18,988 nt of DNA from Nitrospirota bacterium (GCA_013151555.1 JAADIA010000082.1:1-18988), one strand, 5' to 3'. Positions 1-7,888 are shown, counted from the first letter of the stretch. Numbers and translations are program-made. The notes: a model not told the origin generated them from the letters alone.

Positions 1-1007
1 AGTTGATCAAAAAAGGGTATGCTTATCAAATTAATGGAGACGTCTTCTTCGAAGTGGGAAAATTAAAAGGTTATGGTAAGCTTTCCGGCCGCAGCCTGGA
101 AGAGATGAGAGCCGGGTCTCGCGTAGAGATCAATGCCAGGAAACGCAATCCCCTGGATTTTGCCCTCTGGAAAAGTGCAAAGGAGGATGAGCCTTCCTGG
201 GACAGTCCCTGGGGGAAGGGTCGGCCGGGCTGGCATATCGAGTGCTCGGCTATGTCCATGAAGTACCTGGGAGAGACCTTCGATATCCATGGCGGGGGGC
301 AGGATCTTATTTTTCCTCATCACGAGAACGAGATTGCTCAGTCAGAGACTTATACCGGAAAGAAGCTGGCCAATTATTGGCTTCATAACGGATTTGTTAC
401 CGTGAATCGGGAGAAAATGTCTAAGTCTTTGGGTAATTTCTTTACCCTGAGGCAGATTTTCGAAAAATTCTCTCCTTCGGTGGTAAGGCTGTTTTTGTTG
501 TCTACTCACTACCGCAATCCGATAGATTTCAGTGATGATAAACTGATGGTGGCCGGGAGGGGTTGGGAGCGAATCAAGAACTGCCGGCGGGAAGCGGCGA
601 GGAGGGTAACTGATTTCCCTTCTTCTCAAGGAGGCGAGAAGGAAGAAATTCGCGTCTACCGGGAGAGGTTTGAGGAGTCTATGGATGATGATTTTAATAC
701 CGCTGCGGCCCTGGGAGTGGTTTTTGACCTGGTAAGTCAGATAAATATCTGGGTGGAGAAGGAAGATTTATCCCCGGTGAGGGAAGCTGTCCTTGTCCTG
801 GAAGAGCTCTGTGGGATTTTGGGGATAAACCTGGGGGCAGAGGAAGAGGAAGAACTTGAAGAAGAATTGATGCTTCTTGTAAAGGGACGGGAAGAAGCTC
901 GCCGGAACCGGGATTGGGAAAAAGCTGATGCTATCCGGGCAAGACTGAGAGAGAAAGGAATTATCCTGGAAGACCGTCCGGGAGGAACCATCTGGCGGCG
1001 GGAGTAA
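1..1007 (+). CDS. cysS: Cysteinyl-tRNA synthetase, 5'-truncated by the window edge
   Basis: Charges tRNA-Cys with cysteine in the cytoplasm. The frame is open at the left edge, so roughly the first 130-140 residues of a usual 460-480 residue enzyme, including the HIGH motif and the first zinc cysteine, lie outside the window. Visible residues, numbered from base 3, show [10 protein letters not shown] (76-85) with a zinc-ligand cysteine at 81, the FPHHENE zinc and active-site segment (104-110), and the KMSKS ATP-binding loop (138-142). The C-terminal part is the DALR-type helical domain, and the end ([14 protein letters not shown], then [12 protein letters not shown]) is typical of the family. 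The TTG at 3-5 is an internal codon, not a start. The stop is followed after 3 nt by the next gene, so the two are probably cotranscribed. The family call is very secure. Confidence 0.97.
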   Translation, partial: LIKKGYAYQINGDVFFEVGKLKGYGKLSGRSLEEMRAGSRVEINARKRNPLDFALWKSAKEDEPSWDSPWGKGRPGWHIECSAMSMKYLGETFDIHGGGQDLIFPHHENEIAQSETYTGKKLANYWLHNGFVTVNREKMSKSLGNFFTLRQIFEKFSPSVVRLFLLSTHYRNPIDFSDDKLMVAGRGWERIKNCRREAARRVTDFPSSQGGEKEEIRVYRERFEESMDDDFNTAAALGVVFDLVSQINIWVEKEDLSPVREAVLVLEELCGILGINLGAEEEEELEEELMLLVKGREEARRNRDWEKADAIRARLREKGIILEDRPGGTIWRRE

Positions 1008-1010
1008 AGG

Positions 1011-2666
1011 TTGTCAAAGAACCGGATATTTATCCCTTTATTGATTGTTCTCTTTGCCTTTATCCCTCGTTATATCTATCTTACCCAAATAGAGAGTAGC
1101 GATCCTTCCTTTTACCATCTCCTTGCGGGAACCGACGCCCGGACTTTTCAGGGCTGGGCGGAAAATATTCTTCAGGGGAAGATTGAAGGAAACGATAAGT
1201 TGCTCTACACTTCTTTCCTCTCCCTCATCTACCGTTGGGCCGGGAACGACCTCTACGCTGTGCGCCTGATCCAGATTATCCTGGGTAGTCTTATTCCTCT
1301 CCTCCTTTATTTTACCGGCAAGCTGCTTTACCGGGAATCGGTCGGCCTGGTAGCAGCAGGTCTGGCTTCTTTCTATGCGCCCTTTGTCTTCTATGAAGGG
1401 ACTATTCTTATTGCTTCCTTCCAGGTTTTCCTGATGGCTCTTCTCCTCTTTGCTTTATCCCTGGCCGTTAAGCGTCTCCGTCCTCTTTACTGGTTAGCAG
1501 CAGGACTGGTAATGGGGCTGATGTCCATAGACCGGGGAAACATTCTCCTTTTTATTCCCTTTTTTTTGTTGGGAATTCCGGCTGTTTTCAAGGGGACGGG
1601 GAAGAAACTCTGGCAGGGTGTAACCTTTTTCTTCTTGGGAATCGCTATCGTGCAGGCGGGATTGTTTTCTCTCCATTTTTCTCTCACGGGGACCGGGAAG
1701 GTGAAGACTAATCCCCTGGGAGTTCATCTCTACCGGGGCAATGCCTACGGGGCCAGCGGGCAATACGGCCGGCTGAGCGCTCTGCCGGCAGTCCCTCCCG
1801 GCCAGTCGTATCTCCTGGCTACTGCCAGGAGTATCCGGGCTCATCCCGGGGCCTGGATGAAACTTCTGGGCAGAAAAAGCCTCTTTTTCCTGAATCGGTA
1901 TGAGATACCTAATAATTACAGTTTTGAATACTCCCAGCGTTACTATTCCCTTTTGCGTTACCTGCTGCATTTCGGTTGGATAGCTCCTCTGGGCTTATTG
2001 GGTATGGTTATGGCTGCCCGGGAACGCCGCCTGCGCCTTTTTCTTCTCCTGGCTCTCTCGTACGGAATCAGCATTATTGCCTTCTTTGTCGTCAGTCGCT
2101 ACCGTTTACCCTTTGTCCCCCTGCTGATTTTATTTGCCGCTTACCTCTTGACAAATGCCAGGAGATTTTTGCAGGAGGCAAGAGTGAGCAGGAAAGTAAT
2201 CTATTTTTTCCTGATTATTGGTCTCTTCTGGATAAGTAACCGGAACCTTCATCTTTCCTATCCTAACGCTCCCTACAACTGGGGTTCGGCTTATCTTCAA
2301 GCGGGTAATTTCCAAAAGGCGATTCCTCATTTTGAGGAAGCCATCCGTATTTATCCCGGTTATGCTAAAGCCTACGATGCTCTGGGGAACTCTTATCTGA
2401 GGTTAGGTGAGATTGATAAAGCCATTGTTGCCTATGAAAGGGCTGTGAGCCTGGAGTCGGGAAAGGCTTCCTTCCATAACAACTTAGGGACAGGCTATTT
2501 TGAGAAAGGTCGCTGGGAAGAGGCTATCCGCGAGTATGAGAAGGCTCTGGAATTACGTCCTGATTATGATAAACCTTATTATAACCTGGGGAACCTTTAC
2601 CGGCGTTTGGGAAGGGAGAAAGAAGCCCGGGAGATGTTCAGGAAAGCCAAAGGACTGAAGGATTAA
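1011..2666 (+). CDS. GT-C (GT39/PMT-like) membrane glycosyltransferase with C-terminal TPR repeats
   Basis: Predicted 551-residue integral membrane protein. Residues about 5-400 hold some ten or more hydrophobic segments. An acidic first external loop (GTDARTFQGWAENI, about 40-53) is the layout of lipid-phosphosugar dependent GT-C enzymes of the ArnT/PMT_2 type, which move a sugar from a polyprenyl carrier on the outer face of the inner membrane. From residue about 419 to the end are three full and one partial tetratricopeptide repeats, with typical spacing of Y/W, G, A and Y (for example AYLQAGNFQKAIPHFEEAI). These probably dock a partner or the acceptor. The start is TTG: GGAG at 1001-1004 sits 6 nt upstream, overlapping the end of cysS. 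Donor and acceptor are unknown. The family is clear, but the exact GT class was inferred from topology and one loop. Confidence 0.82.
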   Translation: MSKNRIFIPLLIVLFAFIPRYIYLTQIESSDPSFYHLLAGTDARTFQGWAENILQGKIEGNDKLLYTSFLSLIYRWAGNDLYAVRLIQIILGSLIPLLLYFTGKLLYRESVGLVAAGLASFYAPFVFYEGTILIASFQVFLMALLLFALSLAVKRLRPLYWLAAGLVMGLMSIDRGNILLFIPFFLLGIPAVFKGTGKKLWQGVTFFFLGIAIVQAGLFSLHFSLTGTGKVKTNPLGVHLYRGNAYGASGQYGRLSALPAVPPGQSYLLATARSIRAHPGAWMKLLGRKSLFFLNRYEIPNNYSFEYSQRYYSLLRYLLHFGWIAPLGLLGMVMAARERRLRLFLLLALSYGISIIAFFVVSRYRLPFVPLLILFAAYLLTNARRFLQEARVSRKVIYFFLIIGLFWISNRNLHLSYPNAPYNWGSAYLQAGNFQKAIPHFEEAIRIYPGYAKAYDALGNSYLRLGEIDKAIVAYERAVSLESGKASFHNNLGTGYFEKGRWEEAIREYEKALELRPDYDKPYYNLGNLYRRLGREKEAREMFRKAKGLKD

Positions 2667-2738
2667 AAAACAGAAGAACTTGAGGACAAGAGAGTAGTTT
2701 CTTTGTTTCTTGCAGGATAAGATACTATAGAACAGAAA

Positions 2739-2825
2739 TAGTGGCCGAGCTTGCTTGTTCCCGTCTGTTCCCGCAAGGGTATAAGGGTGCTCGGCCGTAT
2801 AAGAGCAAAGCAAACTTTGCCACTA
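2739..2825. repeat. Imperfect palindromic repeat between convergent genes
   Basis: The outer arms TAGTGGC (2739-2745) and GCCACTA (2819-2825) are exact inverse complements. The similarity continues inward with mismatches (CGAGCTTGCTT against AAAGTTTGCTT). A second perfect 8 bp pair, GGCCGAGC (2743-2750) with GCTCGGCC (2789-2796), competes with the outer arms. Inside are a direct repeat of TGTTCCCG (2756-2763 and 2766-2773) and a CCC-GCAA-GGG hairpin with a GNRA tetraloop (2770-2779). It lies between the 3' ends of two convergent genes, so it could end transcription in both directions, or be a small mobile palindrome or a structured RNA. No T-run follows, so a classical terminator is not shown. 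Confidence 0.6.
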
Positions 2826-2871
2826 CAAGAAGTGATGGGATGAAGTGAAGGTTGCGAAGCTTTCTTGGTTC

Positions 2872-4011
2872 TTAAGTTTCTAAATCTTTTCTTAGAGTAT
2901 GCATAGCTCTTGCGGCAGTTTCCGTAGTCAGTTCTTTAGCTCTTTGCATTGCTTCTTCTCTGCTCATTGAGTCTATTCGGTTGGGAAAGAGAGCCTGGAA
3001 ACCGTGTTGGTAGAGGATTTCAGCTCCTTCTCCCAGCATTCCGCAGATGCCTATTACTTTTTTCTTATGGCGTCCGGCTAATTTAGCTACCCCATAGGGA
3101 GCCTTGCCATAGATCGTCTGTTTGTCCATCTTTCCTTCCCCGGTGATAACCAGGTCGGCGTCGAGAATATTCTTTTCCAGTTTCATGACTTCCATGACGA
3201 TATCTATTCCCGGCCTCAAGTTAGCTTCCAGGAAGGCCATGAGTCCGGCTCCCAGTCCCCCGGCTGCTCCCGCTCCGGGGATATTTGCTACATCTTTATG
3301 TAAATCCCTCTTGATGATTTCGGCAAAATGCCGGAGAGCTTTATCCAGTTCTTCTACCATCTCCGGGGTAGCCCCTTTCTGGGGACCATAAACTCGGGCG
3401 GCTCCTTTCTCTCCCCAAAGAGGATTATCTACATCGGAAGCTACAGTTACTTTACTCTCCTTTATGCGCCGGTCAAAATGAGCGAGATCTATTCTCTCCA
3501 GCTTTTTTAGTTCTCCTCCCCCAAAACCGATATCTTGCCCTTTTTCATCCAGCAACTTTGCTCCTAAAGCCTGAGCCATCCCTGCCCCTCCATCGGTGGT
3601 AGCACTTCCCCCGATACCGACGATGAATTCACGACATCCTTCCTGAAGAGCAGCCTTGATCAGTTCTCCCGTCCCGTAAGTGGTCGTCCGGGAAGGGTCT
3701 CTTTTCCGGGGAGGCACCAGGGGCAGCCCCGAGGCGGTAGCCATCTCGATGACGGCAGTTTTCTCATCTCCTAAAATTCCATAATTCGCTTTTACCTTCT
3801 CTCCCAGAGGGCCGGTTACCTCAACTTCTTTTATCTTGCCGCCGGTAGCTTCGACTAAGGCTCTTACCGTTCCTTCTCCCCCATCGGCCAGGGGCACTTT
3901 CCTTATCTCGGCTTTGGGAAAGACCTTCCTTACCCCTTCCTCTATAGCTGCCGCTACTTCCCCGGCGGAAAGAGACCCCTTAAAAGAATCGGGAGCGATT
4001 ACTATTTTCAC
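2872..4011 (-). CDS. Glycerate kinase (GarK/GlxK family)
   Basis: Phosphorylates D-glycerate with ATP, feeding it into glycolysis as phosphoglycerate. The 379-residue product is the usual length for the type 1 glycerate kinase family. Motifs in order: APDSFKGS (6-13), LADGGEGT (41-48), GIGGSATTDGGAGMAQALG (132-150), ASDVDNPL (191-198), a glycine-rich GAGAAGGLGAG (246-256) and ITGEGKMDKQT (289-299). The start is GTG: AAGGAGG lies 6 nt upstream on the minus strand, and MKIVIAPDSFKGS is the standard N-terminus. It stands alone on this strand, with a possible promoter at 4041-4069. Whether it makes 2- or 3-phosphoglycerate cannot be decided by reading; 2-phosphoglycerate is usual for this family. 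Confidence 0.95.
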   Translation of the reverse strand: MKIVIAPDSFKGSLSAGEVAAAIEEGVRKVFPKAEIRKVPLADGGEGTVRALVEATGGKIKEVEVTGPLGEKVKANYGILGDEKTAVIEMATASGLPLVPPRKRDPSRTTTYGTGELIKAALQEGCREFIVGIGGSATTDGGAGMAQALGAKLLDEKGQDIGFGGGELKKLERIDLAHFDRRIKESKVTVASDVDNPLWGEKGAARVYGPQKGATPEMVEELDKALRHFAEIIKRDLHKDVANIPGAGAAGGLGAGLMAFLEANLRPGIDIVMEVMKLEKNILDADLVITGEGKMDKQTIYGKAPYGVAKLAGRHKKKVIGICGMLGEGAEILYQHGFQALFPNRIDSMSREEAMQRAKELTTETAARAMHTLRKDLET

Positions 4012-4040
4012 TGTTTTCCTCCTTAAGCGTTATCGTTTAT

Positions 4041-4069
4041 ATTATAACAAAGGAGAGGTCAATCCACAA
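4041..4069 (-). promoter_or_regulatory. Possible sigma-70 promoter for glycerate kinase
   Basis: On the minus strand, a perfect -10 TATAAT (4046-4041) follows TTGTGG (4069-4064) with a 17 nt spacer. The -35 matches consensus at only three of six bases. The GTG start lies about 30 nt further on. The nearby TTGACC is only 10 nt from the -10 and is therefore not used here. Confidence 0.4.
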
Positions 4070-4136
4070 TAAAAACTATCCTACCCTCGGGTTTCCGGAT
4101 AAGCTGGATTTAAGTTAGATAAAGGAATTATTTTCT

Positions 4137-4166
4137 TTGACTTGCTCTTGAGAGGAGTGCTATCAT
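4137..4166 (+). promoter_or_regulatory. Sigma-70-type promoter for the DUF3467 gene
   Basis: TTGACT (4137-4142) and TATCAT (4161-4166) are separated by 18 nt, each one or two bases from consensus. The predicted transcript starts near 4173, about 60 nt before the ATG at 4234. It is divergent from the glycerate kinase promoter, so the 4012-4136 gap serves both directions. Confidence 0.55.
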
Positions 4167-4233
4167 TAGAAAGAAGTTTGGAGTGCAGAGGTTGTCAAAA
4201 GCAGAGAAACGAAGAAAAGGGAGGAGATGCAGT

Positions 4234-4533
4234 ATGCCGGATGAACAGAAGAAGGAAGTCAGGATAAATTTTCCTCAAGACTTGCAAGGCGGGGTTTATG
4301 CGAACAACATGGTCGTGAGCCATACCAGAGAGGAATTTATTATGGATTTCCTCATGGTAGGCCCTCGGGCCGGAGCGGTTACCGCCCGGGTTATCACCAG
4401 CCCCGGGCATATAAAACGTATCATTGCCGCCTTACAGGATAATATAAAGAGGTATGAGCAAAGGTTCGGGAACGTCAAGGTTGCTGAGGAACCAAAAGGT
4501 TCTATTGGTTTCACTCCCTCTACGAAACACTGA
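4234..4533 (+). CDS. DUF3467 family protein
   Basis: A 99-residue soluble protein recognised by its family pattern: IRINFPxDL-like N-terminus (VRINFPQDLQGGVYANNM), a central HTREEFIMDFLMVGP, and a C-terminal TSPGHIKRIIAALQDNIKRYEQRFG. The function of the family is unknown. It is a small single-domain protein found widely in bacteria. The ATG at 4234 was chosen because GGAGG at 4221-4225 precedes it and the family begins at this point. The open frame runs back to 4183, but the extra 17 residues are basic, carry no ribosome site and start too close to the predicted transcript start. It is first in a run of three plus-strand genes, although a gap of about 110 nt follows. Confidence 0.82.
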   Translation: MPDEQKKEVRINFPQDLQGGVYANNMVVSHTREEFIMDFLMVGPRAGAVTARVITSPGHIKRIIAALQDNIKRYEQRFGNVKVAEEPKGSIGFTPSTKH

Positions 4534-4644
4534 AGTGGGGAGAGCCGGACTTTTTCAGTCTTATTCCGAAATATTTTGTTGAGGTAAAGGAAACCCATAT
4601 CCAAAATTTTGCGGGGTTATTGTCTTAGAACAAGGAGGGAAAAC

Positions 4645-5547
4645 ATGCTTTCTATCCAGGATCGAATAGGCATTTCTACCCATTTCATGCCGTCTACACA
4701 TGGAGAAGATATTTTTGATGCGATACGTATGGTTCATGAAGCAGGATTTAAAGGTTTTGAGATTGTGCCTACGCTGGACCAGGCACAAGTAGGATTTCCG
4801 GCGAACTATCCCAATGTAGGAATAGACCTTTTGGAAATAACTCCGGAAGAGGTTGTTCGTTTAAAGGAAGCCTTGAGCGTTTTCGATTGGGTTACAATCC
4901 ATTCTCCCCATCTGGATTGGAACCTTTCCAGTGCTAACCGCCATCTTCGGCGTTTGACTGAGCAGTACTTTGACAAATGTTTTGAGCTTGCGGTAAAGTT
5001 GGGGGCTGCTGCCATGACTTATCATAGCGGACGTGAGACGCCGGGGTTCATCCGTCCTCTTGAGCGGATATGGGAATACAATGTCGATTATGCTAAACGC
5101 TTGATACCGCGGGCAAAAGAAGCAGCGATGCCCGTAGGTTTTGAAGCGGGAACCCTGGACTATCTTAAGTATGTCTGCGACCGGGTGGAAAACTGGGGAA
5201 TCAATCTCGATATCGGTCATGCGTATATGTTTGCCGGCACGGACGAAGGCTTCCGGGCTTACATCGATGAGTTTAAAGGACGCATCGCTGAAGTGCACCA
5301 TAATGGCGTCAACCATTATTGGGGACGTTACATGGAACATCAGCCTCCCCATTTAAACAACATGATTGATTTTCAGCGTACTTATGAAGGCCTGAAAGAA
5401 ATTGGGTATCAAGGTCCCATTGTTTGTGAAATTCAAGGACATGATATTGCTCAGGTCATCCGGCACTGTCAGGAATCCAAAGATATGATCGTGGGAATTT
5501 GGAACGGCACTCGCAGGTTATCTCAGCGCTGGAATATCGCTGAATGA
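4645..5547 (+). CDS. Sugar phosphate isomerase/epimerase-like TIM-barrel protein
   Basis: A 300-residue member of the xylose isomerase-like (AP endonuclease family 2) superfamily, which holds sugar isomerases, epimerases and IolE/IolI-type inositol enzymes. Strand-end motifs fit a metal-binding barrel: GISTHF (9-14), VTIHSPHLDW (83-92), MTYHSG (124-129), GFEAG (165-169), LDIGHAYMF (188-196), AEVHHN (215-220) and CEIQGHD (261-267). Likely metal ligands are E167, D189, H218 or H219 and E262. The ATG at 4645 is set by AAGGAGG 6 nt upstream; the frame could extend to 4609, but without a ribosome site. The substrate is unknown: neighbours (DUF3467 and AMMECR1) give no pathway, and the nearby glycerate kinase is on the other strand. 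The superfamily is secure; the reaction is not. Confidence 0.88.
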   Translation: MLSIQDRIGISTHFMPSTHGEDIFDAIRMVHEAGFKGFEIVPTLDQAQVGFPANYPNVGIDLLEITPEEVVRLKEALSVFDWVTIHSPHLDWNLSSANRHLRRLTEQYFDKCFELAVKLGAAAMTYHSGRETPGFIRPLERIWEYNVDYAKRLIPRAKEAAMPVGFEAGTLDYLKYVCDRVENWGINLDIGHAYMFAGTDEGFRAYIDEFKGRIAEVHHNGVNHYWGRYMEHQPPHLNNMIDFQRTYEGLKEIGYQGPIVCEIQGHDIAQVIRHCQESKDMIVGIWNGTRRLSQRWNIAE

Positions 5548-5576
5548 GACAAGTGCCGATTGTTACAAGATTAATT

Positions 5577-5596
5577 GGGACGGTGACAGCTGTCCC
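5577..5596. repeat. Short palindrome upstream of the AMMECR1 gene
   Basis: GGGAC (5577-5581) pairs with GTCCC (5592-5596), and inside lies the perfect 10 bp palindrome GACAGCTGTC (5585-5594). It sits in the 69 nt gap between the isomerase-like gene and the AMMECR1 gene. It may be a weak hairpin or a protein-binding site. No T-run follows, so it is not called a terminator. Confidence 0.4.
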
Positions 5597-5616
5597 GGGC
5601 TTGCAGGATTAGGCAT

Positions 5617-6171
5617 ATGTTGACGGAGACGGAAAGAAAAACCTTATTAAGAATCGCCCGCCGGACGATTGAGGAATATGTCCGGGAGGGAAAGAGACCG
5701 GCGTTTGAGGTGACGGAGCCTGCCTTGAGAGAGAAAAGGGGTGTGTTCGTTACCCTCCATAAGGGCGGAAGGTTGCGGGGATGTATCGGTCGGATAATGC
5801 CCGGGGATGAGCTTTATAAAGCTGTCTCCCTGATGGCTATCGAATCGGCCACTGCCGACCCCCGTTTTTCCCCGGTTAGGGCTGAGGAACTAAACGAAAT
5901 CGAGATAGAAATTTCTGTGCTTACTGTCCCGACAAGGATTAAGGGCATTGATGAGATTGAGTTAGGACGGGATGGAGTTATCATCAAAAGAGGAATGGGG
6001 CAAGGGGTTTTTCTTCCCCAGGTAGCCAGGGAGGTCGGCTGGAGCAAGGAAGAATTTCTCAGTCATCTTGCCCGGGATAAAGCAGGACTGGAAGCTGATG
6101 CCTGGAAAGATAAAGATACCGAGATTTTTACTTTTCAGGCGGAAGTATTCTCGGAACATAAGAAAGCATAA
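5617..6171 (+). CDS. amrA: AMMECR1-domain protein (AmmeMemoRadiSam protein A type)
   Basis: A 184-residue single-domain protein. The hallmark LRGCIG is at 53-58, followed by DPRFSPV (81-87), an EIEISVLT strand (96-103), GVIIKRGMGQGVFLPQV (120-136) and EFLSHLARDKAGL (146-158), all in family order. In many prokaryotes AMMECR1 proteins occur with a Memo-like protein and a radical SAM enzyme, forming the AmmeMemoRadiSam system of unknown chemistry. The other two members are not in this window, so this copy is either an orphan or has its partners elsewhere. The ATG at 5617 has a modest AGGA site about 8 nt upstream. A palindromic repeat begins almost at its stop codon. The family call is firm; the biochemical role is not known. 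Confidence 0.92.
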   Translation: MLTETERKTLLRIARRTIEEYVREGKRPAFEVTEPALREKRGVFVTLHKGGRLRGCIGRIMPGDELYKAVSLMAIESATADPRFSPVRAEELNEIEIEISVLTVPTRIKGIDEIELGRDGVIIKRGMGQGVFLPQVAREVGWSKEEFLSHLARDKAGLEADAWKDKDTEIFTFQAEVFSEHKKA

Positions 6172-6355
6172 ACTACAGAGACACGGAGACGCGAAGGTCA
6201 CAGGCAAACCCTTAAAAACTTTATAACCACAGATTACACAGATTGTCACAAGATTAAAATTAAATTAAATCTTTTTCTGTGTAAATCTTGTGAAATCTTG
6301 TGGTTTATATTTTGTCCTGAAGGTTCTTCTTTGTGGTTCGGAGCCTCTATAGTGA
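6172..6355. repeat. Palindromic intergenic repeat, copy A
   Basis: A noncoding element starting at the AMMECR1 stop codon. The left end (actacagagacacggag, from 6173) resembles the inverse complement of the right end near 6335-6353. The centre contains an imperfect inverted pair: accacagattacacag (about 6227-6242) against tcttgtgaaatcttgtggt (about 6286-6304). The right half (aaatcttgtggtttatat, then tgtcct, then aaggt) matches copies B and C at 9846-10268. It carries no credible gene. Confidence 0.7.
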
Positions 6356-6426
6356 GAAATAGTAGTGGGCTGAGTTGTCTTCGTGGTTGTTTCTTAGAAC
6401 GCTCGCTGGCAGAAAGGAGTTGGGGA

Positions 6427-7716
6427 ATGAAGAAACATTCTGGTGGGGATAGGTCCCGGAACATTGGTTTTATCTCCACGCGTTTGGCGGGAACGGACGG
6501 AGTTTCCCTGGAGACAGCGAAATGGGCTGAGGTTCTGGAAGAGGAAGGTTTCTCCTGTTTCTATCTGGCCGGGGAGCTTGACCTGCCCCCGGAAAGGTCT
6601 TTTCTGGTAGAAGAAGCGCATTTCTCGCATCCGGAAATTCGGGAAATCTATGAAAAGTGTTTCCAGGTCCAGGTCCGGGATTTAGCCGTTACCCGGAAGC
6701 TTCAGCAAATGAAAGATAAGCTTAAGGAGCAGATTTATAAATTCATCAGTAAGTTTGAAATCGACCTTCTCATCCCGGAGAATGCTTTAGCCATACCCCT
6801 AAACATTCCTTTGGGTCTGGCTATCACCGAAGTCATTTCGGAAACAGGTATTCCTACAATTGCTCATCATCACGATTTTTTCTGGGAACGCAAACGTTTC
6901 CTGGTGAATGCCGTCTGGGAATATCTGAATATGGCCTTTCCTCCCCACTTGCCTTCTATCCAGCATGTGGTCATAAATTCTTCGGCGGATAACCAGTTGA
7001 GCCTGCGGACCGGCATTTCCAGCACTATAATTCCCAACGTTATGGATTTTGATAATCCTCCCCCATCTCCGGATGATTATTCATCCGATATCCGGAAGGC
7101 TTTCGGTCTGGCTGAGGACGAGTTGTTTATCCTCCAACCAACGAGAGTGGTAAAGCGTAAGGGGATCGAGCAGGCCATAGAGTTAGTAAGCCGTCTGAAG
7201 ATGAAAGCCAAGTTAATCATCTCTCATGCTTCCGGGGATGAAGGTAAAGATTACGAGCAGCGGGTGCGTCAGTATTCAGCGTTAATGAAGGTGGATACCT
7301 TATTTGTATCCGAGTGCAGCATTGGAGAACATCGCAGAATGACCGAGGATGGAAGAAAGATATATACGCTCTGGGATGTTTACCCCCATGCGGACCTGGT
7401 GACCTATCCATCTACCGTGGAAGGTTTCGGGAACGCTTTTCTGGAAGCCATCTACTTTCGCAAGCCTATCGTGGTCAATGACTATTCTATCTTTGCCACC
7501 GACATTAAGCCCAAAGGATTCAAGGTCATCGAGCTGGAAGATTATGTTAGCGACGAGGCCGTCAACTCCACCCGGGAAGTTCTGAAGAACCCCGGCCTGG
7601 CCCGGGAGATGGCTGATCACAACTACGAATTGGGAAGACGATATTATTCCTATTCTACCCTCAGGCAAAAACTTATGACCCTGATGTTACACTGCTTCGG
7701 AGCCCCATGCCTGTGA
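6427..7716 (+). CDS. GT4-family glycosyltransferase, possibly mannosylglucosylglycerate synthase-like
   Basis: A 429-residue cytoplasmic GT-B fold enzyme that should retain anomeric configuration. The N-terminal domain has IGFISTRLAGTDGVSLETA (13-31), an acceptor-domain opening with the glycine loop and GVSLE motif, and HHHDFFWERKRF (147-158). The C-terminal donor domain shows ILQPTRVVKRKGIEQAI (235-251) with R240 and K245 as likely phosphate contacts, and the EX7E pair E332/E340 within TVEGFGNAFLEA. The ATG at 6427 is chosen for AAAGGAG 7 nt upstream; the frame runs open to 6298, but that stretch is a palindromic repeat. The opening and HHHDFFW segment remind me of mannosylglucosylglycerate synthases, which make a compatible solute from glycerate. 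That is memory-based and weak, though a glycerate kinase lies 2.4 kb away. A terminator hairpin follows at 7849-7888. Confidence 0.88.
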   Translation: MKKHSGGDRSRNIGFISTRLAGTDGVSLETAKWAEVLEEEGFSCFYLAGELDLPPERSFLVEEAHFSHPEIREIYEKCFQVQVRDLAVTRKLQQMKDKLKEQIYKFISKFEIDLLIPENALAIPLNIPLGLAITEVISETGIPTIAHHHDFFWERKRFLVNAVWEYLNMAFPPHLPSIQHVVINSSADNQLSLRTGISSTIIPNVMDFDNPPPSPDDYSSDIRKAFGLAEDELFILQPTRVVKRKGIEQAIELVSRLKMKAKLIISHASGDEGKDYEQRVRQYSALMKVDTLFVSECSIGEHRRMTEDGRKIYTLWDVYPHADLVTYPSTVEGFGNAFLEAIYFRKPIVVNDYSIFATDIKPKGFKVIELEDYVSDEAVNSTREVLKNPGLAREMADHNYELGRRYYSYSTLRQKLMTLMLHCFGAPCL

Positions 7717-7787
7717 CCCCGGGAGAGAAAGTATATCCTTAGGATAGTATAAAGAAATCGTTTCCTCTTCCTGCCATAACCGGCTTT

Positions 7788-7853
7788 TTACTTTCTTCCT
7801 TTCCGTAAAGATACCCTCCCCGGCAAGCCCGAACCCAAGACAAAAAATAGGGG
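7788..7853 (-). pseudogene. Remnant of a PEP-CTERM sorting tail
   Basis: Read on the minus strand, this stretch encodes FFVLGSGLPGRVSLRKGRK followed by TAA. It parallels the tail of the intact neighbour (LLLGSGLLGMVMRKKRRSA): a hydrophobic strip with GSG, then a basic end. At the DNA level a 19 bp block at 7822-7840 matches 7985-8003 at 17 positions. No start or upstream protein remains, and the terminator hairpin overlaps its upstream end. It is most likely a decayed duplicate of the 3' end of a PEP-CTERM gene. The short length means chance or simple local duplication is possible. Confidence 0.4.
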
Positions 7854-7888
7854 ACGCTGTTTTTTATCTTCAAAAACAGTCATCCCCT
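7849..7888. terminator. Bidirectional rho-independent terminator
   Basis: AGGGGA (7849-7854) pairs with TCCCCT (7883-7888), and CTGTTTTT (7857-7864) pairs with AAAAACAG (7872-7879) inside it. A T-rich run (ttttcttta) follows on the plus strand, and the minus strand reads into ATTTTTTGTC. It lies between the end of the plus-strand glycosyltransferase and the end of the minus-strand PEP-CTERM gene, where a shared terminator is expected. Confidence 0.75.

Noticed and set aside
1494-1970. 158-residue minus-strand open frame inside the membrane glycosyltransferase gene
   Set aside because: It is a shadow of the opposite strand: no ribosome site, low-complexity basic composition, and full overlap with a clear membrane protein. 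The same holds for other opposite-strand frames across the window.
2741-2820. tRNA-like stretch (GTGGCCGAGC resembles a tRNA-Ser D-arm)
   Set aside because: There is no T-arm GTTCGAATC, no anticodon stem and no acceptor pairing; the arms fit a simple palindrome instead.
4058-4063. TTGACC as -35 of the glycerate kinase promoter
   Set aside because: It is only 10 nt from the TATAAT -10 on the minus strand; workable spacing is about 15-19 nt.
6298-6426. Upstream in-frame extension of the GT4 glycosyltransferase
   Set aside because: The DNA is the right part of palindromic repeat copy A and following spacer; AAAGGAG precedes the ATG at 6427, where family similarity begins.
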